NCBI GenBank assembly: GCA_022448955.1
Contig: JAKVCU010000053.1
Span: forward strand, 85,226-149,225
Reading direction: 5' to 3'
DNA length: 64,000 bases
From: Saprospiraceae bacterium
GTDB lineage: Bacteria; Bacteroidota; Bacteroidia; Chitinophagales; Saprospiraceae
Positions 1-9,291 of the stretch are shown here, one piece after another. A model generated the notes under the pieces. It was not told the origin of the DNA and made no database searches. It saw only the letters and a list, made by a program, of their open reading frames with translations. Both the position numbers and the translations under genes were made by a program. Position 1 is the first letter of the stretch; each line of letters begins with the position of its first letter.

Positions 1-251
1 GGAACATTACTTTCAATAAAAAATTATTGGGAGTAAATTGGTCAAAATGATGTAGCCAAAATCCTAAGTGATTAACGGAATTCTTTTCTGATCCTTTTTG
101 CTCAAAACTATTCGACTTTTCTAATCCTTAAAGGAACTTAAAATGGTAAGGCTTACGGAATGAATGATCAAATGTGGTAAGTACAATACCTGAGAAGCAT
201 TAAAGGAAATCCTTACAAATGTAAGTTTTAATTTCTAAAAAAGAAAAAAAT
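1..251. other. Intergenic sequence at window start
   Basis: AT-rich sequence between the left edge and the glmS terminator. No open frame with recognisable protein character, no tRNA-like fold and no copy of the dispersed repeat was seen. Confidence 0.5.
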
Positions 252-283
252 CCAGAGACTATTAAAATAACGATAGCCTCTGG
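245..283 (-). terminator. Terminator of glmS
   Basis: An 11-bp stem with one mismatch (252-262 with 273-283) is followed, read on the minus strand, by a run of T. It begins just past the glmS stop codon, where an intrinsic terminator is expected. Confidence 0.75.
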
Positions 284-291
284 AAATTGTT

Positions 292-2130
292 TTATTCTAC
301 AGTAACTGATTTTGCAAGATTTCGAGGCTGATCAACATTGCAGTCACGCATCAAAGCGATATGGTAAGAAAGTAATTGTAAAGGAATCACAGAAAGAAGT
401 GGCGTGAAAGGCTCCTCTGTATCAGGAATTTCGATGGTATAATCTGCTATTTGGCTGATTACTTCATCACCCTCTGTGACCACTGCAATTACTAAGCCTT
501 TTCTCGCTTTTACTTCTTGAATATTACTTGCAATTTTGTCGTAAGCACTTTTATTGGTGGCGATTACGATGACGGGCATTTCTTCATCGATCAAAGCAAT
601 AGGTCCGTGCTTCATTTCTGCTGCAGGATAGCCTTCTGCATGGATATAAGAAATCTCCTTCAGTTTCAATGCCCCTTCCAATGCGATAGGGAAGTTGTAA
701 CCACGGCCTAAGTAAAGTGCATTTGGCTTGTCTTTGATTTCTTGAGCGATGTACTCTATCTTTTTATTGCTTTCTAATACCTTCTCCACTTTCTTCGGGA
801 TGTTAGACATTTCGTTCAACAATTGCTGAAAGTAAGAAGTAGAGATTGTCCCGCGCTTGTGAGCTAGGCTCAGTGCCATCATGGTCAGTAAAGTCACTTG
901 GCCAGTAAATGCTTTTGTAGAAGCAACACCAATCTCAGGACCTGCGTGGATATATGAACCAGCATCTGTAATACGTGCAATAGAAGAGCCGACTACATTA
1001 ACGATACCATATATCAATGCCCCTTTTTCCTTAGCTAGTTCTAATGCTGCTAGGGTATCTGCTGTTTCACCGGATTGAGAAATAGCGATAACAACATCAT
1101 CTTCTGTAATGATTGGATTGCGATAACGTAGTTCAGAAGCATATTCTACTTCTACGGGTAGACGTGCAAGATCCTCGATCAAATACTCTGCAATTAAACC
1201 CGCATGCCATGATGTTCCGCAAGCTGCGATAATAATGCGCTTCGCTTTGGTAATACGATTAACATGCTCTTCCAAACCACCAAGCATAATCCATCCCTCG
1301 TCTGCATTTAAACGTCCACGCATACAATCTGAAATAGTGGTAGGTTGTTCATGAATTTCTTTCAACATGAAGTAATCATAGCCACCTTTTTCAAGCATCT
1401 CAATTTTCATATCTAGTTCGTGGATAAAAGGTGCTTGAACCTCATTATTTATAGTACGGATATCATAGCTGCCAGAACGACGAACTACGGCAATTTCTTC
1501 ATCGTTTAGGTAAATCACCTTTTTGGTATGCTCTATGATAGGGGTAGCATCAGAAGCTAAGAAAAATTCATTTTCCCCAATACCAATAACTAAAGGAGAT
1601 GCTTTTCTTGCAGCAACTAATTTATTTGGATCGTTTTTGTCTAATACAACAATAGCATAAGCACCGACAACTCTAGTTAGTGCAATACGTATGGCTTCTT
1701 CTAGTGGTAGATTATCTCTATTTTGTATTTCTTCTATCAAGTGAACGAGAACTTCCGTATCTGTTTCGCTATGAAATACATGGCCTTCTTTTTCCAATGC
1801 TTTTTTGAGTAGAGCATAGTTTTCAATGATACCATTATGTACTAAAGCTAAGCGTCCATCACCTGATACATGAGGGTGAGCATTTAAATCATCAGGTGCT
1901 CCATGTGTTGCCCAGCGAGTATGTCCGATCCCTAAGGTGCCATTCTTTTTGGCTCCTTGTGCATGATTAACTAACTCTTGAACTTTTCCTTTTTTCTTGT
2001 AAACGTTTACGTCTCCATTAAGTAAGGCAACACCTGCACTATCATAGCCCCGGTATTCTAGTCGTTTAAGGCCCTTAATGAGTAAAGGATATGCTTCCTT
2101 TTCACCGATGTAAGCCACGATTCCACACAT
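292..2130 (-). CDS. glmS: Glutamine--fructose-6-phosphate aminotransferase (isomerizing)
   Basis: GlmS makes glucosamine-6-phosphate from fructose-6-phosphate and glutamine in the cytoplasm, the first step towards UDP-GlcNAc for peptidoglycan and lipid A. At 612 residues it matches the usual ~609. The N-terminal glutaminase domain (1-240) begins MCGIVAYIG, placing the nucleophilic Cys at residue 2, which fixes the start. Two SIS sugar-isomerase domains follow: the first has CGTSWHAG at 304 and SQSGET near 353, and the protein ends in the family's typical KSVTVE. It is the outermost gene of a minus-strand run with the DUF4270 lipoprotein and the starch-synthase-like gene. No glmS ribozyme or other leader structure was seen upstream. 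Confidence 0.97.
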   Translation of the reverse strand: MCGIVAYIGEKEAYPLLIKGLKRLEYRGYDSAGVALLNGDVNVYKKKGKVQELVNHAQGAKKNGTLGIGHTRWATHGAPDDLNAHPHVSGDGRLALVHNGIIENYALLKKALEKEGHVFHSETDTEVLVHLIEEIQNRDNLPLEEAIRIALTRVVGAYAIVVLDKNDPNKLVAARKASPLVIGIGENEFFLASDATPIIEHTKKVIYLNDEEIAVVRRSGSYDIRTINNEVQAPFIHELDMKIEMLEKGGYDYFMLKEIHEQPTTISDCMRGRLNADEGWIMLGGLEEHVNRITKAKRIIIAACGTSWHAGLIAEYLIEDLARLPVEVEYASELRYRNPIITEDDVVIAISQSGETADTLAALELAKEKGALIYGIVNVVGSSIARITDAGSYIHAGPEIGVASTKAFTGQVTLLTMMALSLAHKRGTISTSYFQQLLNEMSNIPKKVEKVLESNKKIEYIAQEIKDKPNALYLGRGYNFPIALEGALKLKEISYIHAEGYPAAEMKHGPIALIDEEMPVIVIATNKSAYDKIASNIQEVKARKGLVIAVVTEGDEVISQIADYTIEIPDTEEPFTPLLSVIPLQLLSYHIALMRDCNVDQPRNLAKSVTVE

Positions 2131-2327
2131 AGATTTTTGGTTTTCTTGTTTTATTAAAAGATGCTATACAGCCTATTCGTGTAAATTGAATAGAGAATGC
2201 TTTGTTGTTACAACTTCTGGATGAATACTTTGAAGCTTAAACCTCAAATAATTTAGAAAGGTTGGGTTGAAAATAATTTAAAGACAAGCGAAAAGTAATT
2301 TTCCTGACAAGATTAGCATTTTGAAGT

Positions 2328-2381
2328 AAAAAAGCCAATTTTAGAGCAAAAAAAAATAAAAACTCTAAAATTGGCTTTTTT
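2328..2381 (-). terminator. Terminator of the DUF4270 gene
   Basis: A 19-bp perfect stem (2328-2346 with 2363-2381) with an A-rich loop and T-runs on both strands. It directly abuts the stop codon of the DUF4270 gene, so it most likely ends that minus-strand transcript. Being symmetric, it could also act on the plus strand. Confidence 0.85.
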
Positions 2382-3733
2382 TATAGCTCGGTGTAAGCAA
2401 TCTTTAATTTAACGCCAAATTCTGGATGACTTGTGCCATAAAAGATAGTTCGATTTGCCATATTAGCCTTTGGGAAAGCAGATAGATAAAGGGTAGAACC
2501 TTCACCCGTTTCGATATAATTTTGCAAATAAGCAGCAATATTCATTAGATAAGTGGATGGCTCATTTTCATCACCCTCCAATACTTGACCACCAAAAGCA
2601 TTTCCCAAATCAAGACCTCTTAGTGTAATGATCTCAATATCTTCGATCACCACTCGGTCAGTCTGGTCATCATTATCTCGACCTAATACCAATTGCGGAA
2701 TGAAGGAGTAGGCGTCAGTATCATCACCATCGACTGGTGCAATGCTCAGTTCTATCTCCGCTTTATTAATAATACTATTTTGCAGATAGGATAGATCAGG
2801 TAGCTCAATTTTTACATCAACACCAGCCATTCCTTGCGAAAACACTAAATCAGCAGTAGGATCAGCATCATTGACGGCTGTTTCTACAATGGTACCGGTT
2901 ATCTCGTGTTCAAAAGAAGCTACTTTTGCACTAAAGGGGTTGAATTGGTAGTGATATTGAAGAGGGACTGTATCATTCTGAGTATAGTACAAAAAGATAC
3001 CACCATCGGGAGAATTGAATAGATCGAAAGATATCAACCCATTAGTACCCAGTGTTGGTTGCAAATAAATTCCATTGAGTACTTCAATAAATGCAGAATC
3101 ACTTTGATAGGATGCAGAATCCAAACGAGTGAGTCTTGTTCCAAGTTCAGGGTCTAATGGTAATCTGAGTTGGTTTACAACACTAACTGTATCTGGAAAT
3201 CCACTCGAATAATCTATCACTGTGAGTGTATCTGGATTAGGAGTAAAGGTATAACTTCCCATAGGAACTGCATCTGTCATGAATGATACGTCTGAATTAT
3301 AGTCAGCCGTTCGATCCATTTTTTCGAACATTTCGAATACATCTAATCCAAATTCCTCTTGCCAAATTCCAAAAAACGAAGCAGTATCATAAGGGAGTAC
3401 TAATACAACAGAATCCACATCTATGGAAAAAAAATCTGGTTGTAGGAATGATAAGCGAGCTTCTAGGTATAGTTCTGATTTGGATCGGCCGAAAATAGGA
3501 TCGGTCATATCCCCAAATAAATAGGATCGAATTTGTGCAGATGGAGAATACGTGCGTATCGTATCACTAAGTATGGTAGTTGCTTTTAATGTTATGGTAT
3601 CAGAAAAACCTACATTAGCTTGATCTTCTTCTAAAAGCTCGGCACCTATAGAAGTAGGATCGTTACAAGATTGCATTCCGATAAAAAGTGCCATTACAAA
3701 CAATATACCAATCCCATGATTAAGCGGGTTCAT
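2381..3733 (-). CDS. DUF4270 family lipoprotein
   Basis: 450 residues. The N-terminus has a hydrophobic segment (about 8-20) ending in MQSC, so Cys23 is the probable lipidation site and the protein is expected to sit in the outer membrane or face the periplasm. The block after it, NDPTSIGAELL, is the hallmark start of DUF4270 proteins, which are common in Bacteroidota and have no established biochemical role. The rest is predicted beta-rich with many Asp, Thr and Ser residues and ends GVKLKIAYTEL, typical of the family. It sits between glmS and the starch-synthase-like gene, a neighbourhood I recall as recurrent in this phylum. Function unknown; a role in cell-envelope glycan handling is only a guess from context. 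Confidence 0.85.
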   Translation of the reverse strand: MNPLNHGIGILFVMALFIGMQSCNDPTSIGAELLEEDQANVGFSDTITLKATTILSDTIRTYSPSAQIRSYLFGDMTDPIFGRSKSELYLEARLSFLQPDFFSIDVDSVVLVLPYDTASFFGIWQEEFGLDVFEMFEKMDRTADYNSDVSFMTDAVPMGSYTFTPNPDTLTVIDYSSGFPDTVSVVNQLRLPLDPELGTRLTRLDSASYQSDSAFIEVLNGIYLQPTLGTNGLISFDLFNSPDGGIFLYYTQNDTVPLQYHYQFNPFSAKVASFEHEITGTIVETAVNDADPTADLVFSQGMAGVDVKIELPDLSYLQNSIINKAEIELSIAPVDGDDTDAYSFIPQLVLGRDNDDQTDRVVIEDIEIITLRGLDLGNAFGGQVLEGDENEPSTYLMNIAAYLQNYIETGEGSTLYLSAFPKANMANRTIFYGTSHPEFGVKLKIAYTEL

Positions 3734-3807
3734 GCTTAAAAGTTTTTATCTAAGAAGGTGGCCAAACAGAGCATTTGGCCCATTAATCAATGAAAAGGAA
3801 AAGATAA

Positions 3808-4620
3808 CTATACTTCTAGACCAAGAATTTCTTGGTAAAACTCGAAGTAATTAGCAAGGTATTCTTCACCTAAATAGTCAAGTACGGGCTTTCCAGCTTC
3901 TTCAAGTGCTTTAGTAACGCTATTCTGTATAACTTCGCTGCCCTTGATCACGCCATCTGCAAATTCAACAGCGCCTTGGTGTAGAGTGATACCCTCCTCA
4001 TTATTATAGGCGCTAAGGTCTTCAGCTGTCAGATTATTGATACTGGCTTTGTCTAAGAAATTGTCAGGAAAAGTATCTTCCAAAGTCTTATCGTAAATCG
4101 AATAGATTACTCTAGAGTTTTGAAAAAGTGGCTCGTTTTTGTATGCCGATTTCAAGTAAAAAGGGATCAGACTGGTCATCCATCCATGGCAATGTATAAT
4201 GTCAGGTGGCCATCCAAACTTTTTAACGGTTTCTAAGACGCCTTTACAGAAGAAAACCATTCGATCGGCATTGTCTTCAAATAAGTCACCATTTTCTTTT
4301 TCGAAAATAGCTTTGCGCTTGAAAAAGTCTTCATTATCAAGGAAGTATACCTGCATTCTTGCTTCTGGAAGAGAGGCAACTTTGATGATTAATGGAAAGT
4401 CGTCATCGTCAACAATGATGTTCATTCCTGAGAGGCGAACGACTTCGTGCAAGCGGTGACGTCTCTCATTTATAGTACCAAAGCGGGGCATTAAAACCCT
4501 AATTTCCATTCCTTGTTCTTGAACATACTGGGGGAGCTTTCGAGCAATATCTGCAATTTCTGAAAACGCAGTATAAGGCTGCATTTCCTGGGTAACAATC
4601 AGCACTTTCTTTTTACTCAT
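3808..4620 (-). CDS. Starch/glycogen-synthase-like protein (GT5 N-terminal domain only)
   Basis: 270 residues, matching the N-terminal Rossmann half of GT5 glycogen/starch synthases: KVLIVTQEMQPY at the start (family: E-x-x-P), DIARKLPQYVQEQG, IRVLMPRFG and DIIHCHGWMT near residue 143. Full GlgA proteins run to about 480 residues and carry a second GT-B domain that contributes the ADP-glucose site; that half is absent. No frameshifted remainder was found downstream: 74 bp later lies the DUF4270 gene. The same short form beside panC is common in Bacteroidota, so it is probably a stable family, not a truncation. Whether it has any glycosyltransferase activity cannot be told from the sequence. 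Confidence 0.8.
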   Translation of the reverse strand: MSKKKVLIVTQEMQPYTAFSEIADIARKLPQYVQEQGMEIRVLMPRFGTINERRHRLHEVVRLSGMNIIVDDDDFPLIIKVASLPEARMQVYFLDNEDFFKRKAIFEKENGDLFEDNADRMVFFCKGVLETVKKFGWPPDIIHCHGWMTSLIPFYLKSAYKNEPLFQNSRVIYSIYDKTLEDTFPDNFLDKASINNLTAEDLSAYNNEEGITLHQGAVEFADGVIKGSEVIQNSVTKALEEAGKPVLDYLGEEYLANYFEFYQEILGLEV

Positions 4621-4906
4621 AAAGTTTCAAATCTGATGATACGAATAATGGACATCATGCCCATATCAAAATAAGACTGCAAAGATAGCAAATTTTGAAG
4701 AGTTTAACCTAATTAGTATTAACTTAATACTCTCTTAACAAAAAGGTCTATATTTGCCTCATGTATTGAAAAACATATAGTTAAACCAAGTACCTACTTA
4801 TCCACTCTTTCTATTTTGATATTTATTGGCTTTTAATGTATTTGTTTTTGAATAGATTTTGTCCAACAATTAGTCAATCGAAAGAGAAAATTTTTATTTG
4901 TACTTC

Positions 4907-5761
4907 ATGTATTTTTTTAAGACAACAGAAGAATTAAAAAGGCATATCAGTCAAAACAAATCTAGCAATCAGAAGATTGGTTTTGTTCCAACTATGGGTG
5001 CCTTACATCAGGGGCATCTGTCGCTTATTCAGCAATCACAGTCCGTTTGTTCTCATACCATTTGTAGTGTCTTCGTTAATCCTACGCAGTTTAACGAATC
5101 GTCGGATTTGCAAAAGTATCCTCGTACTCCTGCTAAAGACATCGAATTATTGACTTTGGTTGGTACCGATATTCTATTTATGCCAAAATTGTCTGAAGTT
5201 TACCCTAATGGTATGGAAAGTAGTTTGGCAATTGATCTTAAAGGGTTGGATAGCGTAATGGAAGGCAAATTCAGGCCTGGCCATTTTGAAGGTGTCACAC
5301 AAGTTGTACATCGATTGTTGGAATTGACGCAACCAGATGTATTATTTATGGGTCAAAAAGACTTCCAGCAGTGTGTCATTGTAGGTCGGATGATAAAAGC
5401 CTTATCGCTCGACCTCGAACTGGTTGCTTGTCCAATTGTTAGAAATAGTAGTGGATTGGCCTTAAGCTCAAGAAATATGAGGCTATCAGTGCGAGGAAGG
5501 GAACAAGCTTTAATCCTTTTTGCATCCTTGCAAAAGGCAAAAGTGACTCTTGAAAAAGAAAGCGTCAAAAGTATAGTAAGTAGCGTGAAGAAGCAATTTC
5601 TAGAAAGTAATGCAGATTTGGAGTATTTTGAAATTGTGGATGGGCATACTTTAGAGCCAATAGCTGATGAAAAGGATACTGACTTTGTCGTAGCCTGTAT
5701 CGCAGCATACATAGAGGGTGTACGATTAATTGACAATATGATTTTGAAAGGCGGATTTTAA
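4907..5761 (+). CDS. panC: Pantothenate synthetase (pantoate--beta-alanine ligase)
   Basis: PanC condenses pantoate with beta-alanine using ATP, giving pantothenate for coenzyme A. 284 residues, the family's usual size. The nucleotide-binding TMGALHQGHLSLI, the FVNPTQF block, GQKDFQQ and the SSRNMRLS loop are all intact. I start at the ATG at 4907; an in-frame TTG at 4898 adds only three residues. The gene is divergent from the starch-synthase-like gene. panD follows after 171 bp, so the two last steps of beta-alanine supply and pantothenate synthesis lie together. A TATATTTG element at 4749-4756 could be the -7 box of a promoter, but no good -33 TTG lies at the right distance. Confidence 0.96.
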   Translation: MYFFKTTEELKRHISQNKSSNQKIGFVPTMGALHQGHLSLIQQSQSVCSHTICSVFVNPTQFNESSDLQKYPRTPAKDIELLTLVGTDILFMPKLSEVYPNGMESSLAIDLKGLDSVMEGKFRPGHFEGVTQVVHRLLELTQPDVLFMGQKDFQQCVIVGRMIKALSLDLELVACPIVRNSSGLALSSRNMRLSVRGREQALILFASLQKAKVTLEKESVKSIVSSVKKQFLESNADLEYFEIVDGHTLEPIADEKDTDFVVACIAAYIEGVRLIDNMILKGGF

Positions 5762-5932
5762 TTCTTTTTTTTGCATCACAATTTCATTTCTTTTAAAAAT
5801 AAGCTATTAGACGGTTAACAATATTTTCAAACCCTAGCTAATAATATTTTGTTTATTAGTAATAAGGGTGTTTTATATGTGGAAAATTAAATTGAAAATA
5901 TTTTTAACCAAATTATATATTTTTTTGTAGCT

Positions 5933-6283
5933 ATGATGATTCAACGTTTTAAATCCAAAATACATAGAGCCACTATTACAGAAGCTAACTTGAATTATGT
6001 AGGTAGTATCACTATTGATGCAGATTTATTGGATGCTGCGGGTATAATAGAAGGCGAAAAAGTACAGATTGTGAATAATAATAATGGAGAGCGCTTGGAA
6101 ACCTATACGATCAAGGGAGAGCCAGGATCTGGTGTGATTTGCTTGAATGGTGCTGCTGCAAGAAGAGCACAAGTTGGGGATACCGTTATTATTATCAGTT
6201 ATGCTTGGATGGGCTTAGAAGAAGCAAAAGCTTTTGAACCCGCTGTAGTTTTTCCAGATGAACAGAATAGAATTGTTTTATAG
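5933..6283 (+). CDS. panD: Aspartate 1-decarboxylase proenzyme
   Basis: PanD decarboxylates L-aspartate to beta-alanine, the second substrate of PanC. It is a pyruvoyl enzyme made by self-cleavage between Gly24 and Ser25; here the YVGSITID site puts Gly and Ser at exactly those positions when the first of two consecutive ATG codons is used. [18 protein letters not shown] near residue 72 is the conserved core and the 116-residue length is normal. The 171-bp gap from panC suggests co-transcription or a separate weak promoter. A 10-bp-stem hairpin follows at 6307-6346. Confidence 0.97.
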   Translation: MMIQRFKSKIHRATITEANLNYVGSITIDADLLDAAGIIEGEKVQIVNNNNGERLETYTIKGEPGSGVICLNGAAARRAQVGDTVIIISYAWMGLEEAKAFEPAVVFPDEQNRIVL

Positions 6284-6306
6284 TCTATTCTCTTTTACAG
6301 AATCGT

Positions 6307-6346
6307 CAGCAAAGAGATTTACTTTCGTAAAATGACCTCTTTGCTG
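6307..6346 (+). terminator. Hairpin after panD
   Basis: Perfect 10-bp stem (6307-6316 with 6337-6346) 24 bp past the panD stop, followed by a weak T-rich stretch. Probably the end of the panCD transcript; the poor T-run lowers confidence. Confidence 0.5.
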
Positions 6347-6358
6347 GCCATCTTATTT

Positions 6359-6384
6359 TACAAGCAATTTTGACTAGGCACTTA
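6359..6384 (-). repeat. Dispersed repeat core, copy 1
   Basis: Read on the minus strand, this 26-bp stretch matches the core seen at 63951-63976 at 25 of 26 positions (one A to T change). The flank past its GCTTGTA end is also loosely similar to the flank of the window-end copy. The rest of the ~195-bp unit is not recognisable here, so this is a partial copy. Confidence 0.7.
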
Positions 6385-6641
6385 TATCTTTATTGCTAAT
6401 TAGGTATTATATTTGCCCTTTATTAGAGCAAAAAGAAAACATGTAATGAGTACAGTAGGGATAGGTAGTCTGGATGCTTGTTTTACGGTTTATTTTATGC
6501 CTAAGTTGTCTTTTTGATGAAGTGGGTAAGCTCTCTGGAATCCACTTAAGTAGGCTCATGAAGAAGCTCAAACTTGGTTTGTTGGAGCTTAGAGTTTAGC
6601 GAATTGAAACGTTTGAATTACTTCAATAAATACATCTCCCT

Positions 6642-7697
6642 TTGGACTGGAAGAAAAATATTATTAATTTCCTAAAGTTTGTCATCTTTTTGGGAATTGG
6701 TTTAGGGATATTATATCTCGTTTATCAAAATCAAAACGCAGCTTATCAAGCTCAATGCGCCTTGGACGGCGTGCCGGCTTCGGATTGTAGCCTTATTAGT
6801 AAGGTAATCAATGACTTTAAAGGTGCTAATTATTTTTGGGTGATGATTGTCCTGATTGCTTTTACAGTAAGTAATGTGAGCCGTGCGATAAGATGGAATA
6901 TGTTGATTCACCCCCTTGGTTATCGACCTCGTTTTGTAAATAGCTTTTTGAGTACAGTACTCGGCTATTTTGCCAATCTAGGTTTGCCAAGAATAGGGGA
7001 GGTTGTGAGAGGAGGAACATTATCAAGATACGAAAAAATACCTTTAGAAAAGGTCATGGGTACTATTGTGGTGGATCGAATAGTAGATGTTATAAGTATT
7101 CTTTTGGTAACCAGTTTGGCATTTTTACTGGAGTTCCAAACCTTATGGGGTTTTGCTCAGCAATACATCCCAGTTGATCGATTAGTGCAAGTTATGGTAA
7201 TTCTAGGCATATTGGGTGTACTAGGCTTAGGCGTATTATGGTTATTGCGCAAGGCTTTGGCAAAAACCAAATTCTATGAAAAGTTCATGAATATTCTCAT
7301 GGGTTTTTATGATGGTTTAAAGACAATTGGGCAGTTAGAAAAGCCATGGCTTTTTGTCTTCCATAGCATCAATATTTGGTTGATGTATTATTTAATGACT
7401 TACCTGTGTTTCTTTGCCTTTGCACCCACTGCTGGTTTATCGCCTTTGGCAGGCTTGGTGGTGTTTGTATTCGGCGGGTGGGGAATTGTGATTCCTTCTC
7501 CCGGAGGCATGGGGACTTATCATTTTTTGGTACAAATTGCATTAGGTATTTATGGGATAGGAGGGGATGATGCTTTTTCATTTGCTAATATTGCTTTTTT
7601 CTCTATTCAGTTAGGATGCAATGTTTTTATTGGTCTATTGGCACTATTGCTATTGCCAATACTTAATCGCTCTAATGAGCCTAAATTAGAGGAATAA
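6642..7697 (+). CDS. YbhN/UPF0104-type integral membrane protein (LPG synthase TM-domain family)
   Basis: 351 residues with about eight hydrophobic segments, the first at 11-27. LPRIGEVVRGG followed by VMGTIVVDRIVD is the signature of the family named after the membrane domain of lysylphosphatidylglycerol synthase (MprF, YbhN, AglD). Members without the soluble catalytic domain, like this one, are thought to act in lipid or lipid-linked sugar translocation; that is family-level knowledge. The only usable start is the TTG at 6642, because a stop lies five codons upstream and the next Met would remove the first membrane helix. The stop overlaps the next gene's ATG by one base (TAATG), so translation is probably coupled. 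Confidence 0.85.
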   Translation: MDWKKNIINFLKFVIFLGIGLGILYLVYQNQNAAYQAQCALDGVPASDCSLISKVINDFKGANYFWVMIVLIAFTVSNVSRAIRWNMLIHPLGYRPRFVNSFLSTVLGYFANLGLPRIGEVVRGGTLSRYEKIPLEKVMGTIVVDRIVDVISILLVTSLAFLLEFQTLWGFAQQYIPVDRLVQVMVILGILGVLGLGVLWLLRKALAKTKFYEKFMNILMGFYDGLKTIGQLEKPWLFVFHSINIWLMYYLMTYLCFFAFAPTAGLSPLAGLVVFVFGGWGIVIPSPGGMGTYHFLVQIALGIYGIGGDDAFSFANIAFFSIQLGCNVFIGLLALLLLPILNRSNEPKLEE

Positions 7698-8194
7698 TGA
7701 CTGCTTTGGATAGTGTACTAGATAAAATTAAGAATTGGAAGACAGCAGCAAGTGTAGTGCGAAGGTGGAAAGATCTTGGAGATGAGATTGTTTTTACAAA
7801 TGGCTGTTTTGACTTGATTCATTTTGGACATTTACATTATTTAGCGAAAGCTAAAGAACTAGGGCAGCGTTTAGTGATTGGGCTTAATTCAGATGCTTCT
7901 GTTAGCCGTCTGAAAGGGGAGCATCGCCCGATTAAGGATTTAAACTCTCGTCAAATGCAACTTGCAGCGCTTGAGTTTGTTGATTTAGTAGTAGTATTTG
8001 AAGAAGATACCCCTAAGGAGCTAATTGAATGCTTGTTGCCAGATATTTTAGTAAAGGGAGGAGATTACGATCCAGAAGATATTGTAGGCTATGAGACAGT
8101 GTTAGAAAATGGAGGAGCAGTGAGGACACTAAACTTTATTGAAGGATATTCGACAACAGCTTTTGAAACAAAGATAAAAGCAGCAAGATTATAA
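7697..8194 (+). CDS. rfaE2: D-glycero-beta-D-manno-heptose 1-phosphate adenylyltransferase
   Basis: 165-residue cytidylyltransferase-fold enzyme that activates heptose-1-phosphate to ADP-heptose for lipopolysaccharide core. FTNGCFDLIHFGHLHYL carries the nucleotide-binding HxGH at 42-45, and GLNSDASVSRLKG and VKGGDYDPEDIVG are family blocks. It corresponds to the C-terminal half of enterobacterial HldE; the kinase half is separate and not in this window. The start codon overlaps the stop of the upstream membrane-protein gene by one base. Confidence 0.93.
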   Translation: MTALDSVLDKIKNWKTAASVVRRWKDLGDEIVFTNGCFDLIHFGHLHYLAKAKELGQRLVIGLNSDASVSRLKGEHRPIKDLNSRQMQLAALEFVDLVVVFEEDTPKELIECLLPDILVKGGDYDPEDIVGYETVLENGGAVRTLNFIEGYSTTAFETKIKAARL

Positions 8195-8198
8195 AGTG

Positions 8199-9251
8199 AT
8201 GAAGGTAAAAGAATTGGTACGATACCTCGAGTCTATTGCACCGCCATCTTATCAAGAGGGATATGATAATGCGGGATTGATAACTGGAGATTATAATTGG
8301 GAGCTTAGTGGGGTTATCACTTGTTTAGACTCGACGGAAGCAGTCATTGAAGAAGCTATCGCAAAAGGTTGTAATCTCGTTGTAGCACATCATCCTATTG
8401 TTTTTAAAGGATTAAAAAGGTTCAATGGTAATAATTATGTAGAAAGAGTAATCATTAAAGCAATTCAGCATAATATTGCTATCTATGCCATTCATACCAA
8501 TTTGGATAATGTTTATCACAAGGGAGTAAATGCAAAGATTGCGGAGAAGTTACAGCTGAGGGAGACGAAAATTTTAGCGCCGAAAAAGACGTTGCTAAAA
8601 TTAGTAGCCTATGTACCTATTGATGAAAGTGATACCATTACAAATGCATTGTTTGAAGCAGGGGCAGGGCAACTTCACCCTCACACAAACCTTAGCTTTT
8701 TAAGTACGGGGACCGCAACGATCAATGAAAAAAGCGAGACTTTAGCAAAATTAGAGCTGAGTTTGCCTCGTGCGAAAAAAGGAGCGATATTAAATGCTTT
8801 GTTTAAAGCCTATCAGCCTGCTTCCACAAATTATCAACTATCATCTATTGATAACACAGATGCTGCGATTGGGTCAGGCATAATTGGTCAGTTGGATAAG
8901 CCAATGAAGGGGGAAGCTTTTTTGAAGTATTTGAAAAAGCAAATGAATGTAGGCTGTATTAAACACACTGCTTTACTTGATCAAGATATCAAGACCGTAG
9001 CTGTTTGTGGCGGAGCAGGAGGGTTTTTATTAAGGAATGCAATCAGTAAAGGGGCAGATGTTTTTATTACTTCTGATTACAAATATCATGAGTTTTTTGA
9101 TGCTGATAATAAGATTATGATTGCTGATATTGGCCATTATGAAAGTGAGCAATTTACTATTGAACTACTTTTTGAGCTTATATCTGAAAAATTTAGTAAT
9201 TTTGCGGTTCATTGTACGGAGGTGATAACCAATCCAGTACACTATTTTTAA
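8199..9251 (+). CDS. NIF3/YbgI-family dinuclear-metal protein
   Basis: 350 residues. The metal-binding positions of the NIF3 family are visible: VVAHHPIVFKGLKR with His64-His65, HTNLDN near residue 100, and near the C-terminus ITSDYKYHE and IADIGHYESEQ. The length, with about 120 extra residues in the middle, matches the longer bacterial form carrying a PII-like inserted domain. The family is often labelled GTP cyclohydrolase I type 2, but its cellular role is unsettled. Start taken at ATG 8199; the GTG three bases earlier is possible. It begins 4 bp after rfaE2, so the two are probably in one transcript with the zinc-ribbon gene that follows. Confidence 0.92.
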   Translation: MKVKELVRYLESIAPPSYQEGYDNAGLITGDYNWELSGVITCLDSTEAVIEEAIAKGCNLVVAHHPIVFKGLKRFNGNNYVERVIIKAIQHNIAIYAIHTNLDNVYHKGVNAKIAEKLQLRETKILAPKKTLLKLVAYVPIDESDTITNALFEAGAGQLHPHTNLSFLSTGTATINEKSETLAKLELSLPRAKKGAILNALFKAYQPASTNYQLSSIDNTDAAIGSGIIGQLDKPMKGEAFLKYLKKQMNVGCIKHTALLDQDIKTVAVCGGAGGFLLRNAISKGADVFITSDYKYHEFFDADNKIMIADIGHYESEQFTIELLFELISEKFSNFAVHCTEVITNPVHYF

Positions 9252-9291
9252 ACAACCATTTCTTACCGAAATAAAATAATACTAATAAAGG

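Larger units (their letters stand above)
6284..6641. other. Intergenic gap between panD and the YbhN-type gene
   Basis: 358 bp holding the panD hairpin, one copy of the dispersed repeat core at 6359-6384 (minus orientation) and a TATATTTG -7-like element at 6408-6415 with no well-placed -33 TTG. The rest (6420-6640) shows no reading frame or structure I can support. Confidence 0.6.

Noticed and set aside
4749..4756. TATATTTG as a panC promoter
   Set aside because: The -7 box fits but no TTG lies 17-23 bases upstream, so it is not listed as a feature. The same applies to 6408-6415, 50758-50765 and 60336-60343.
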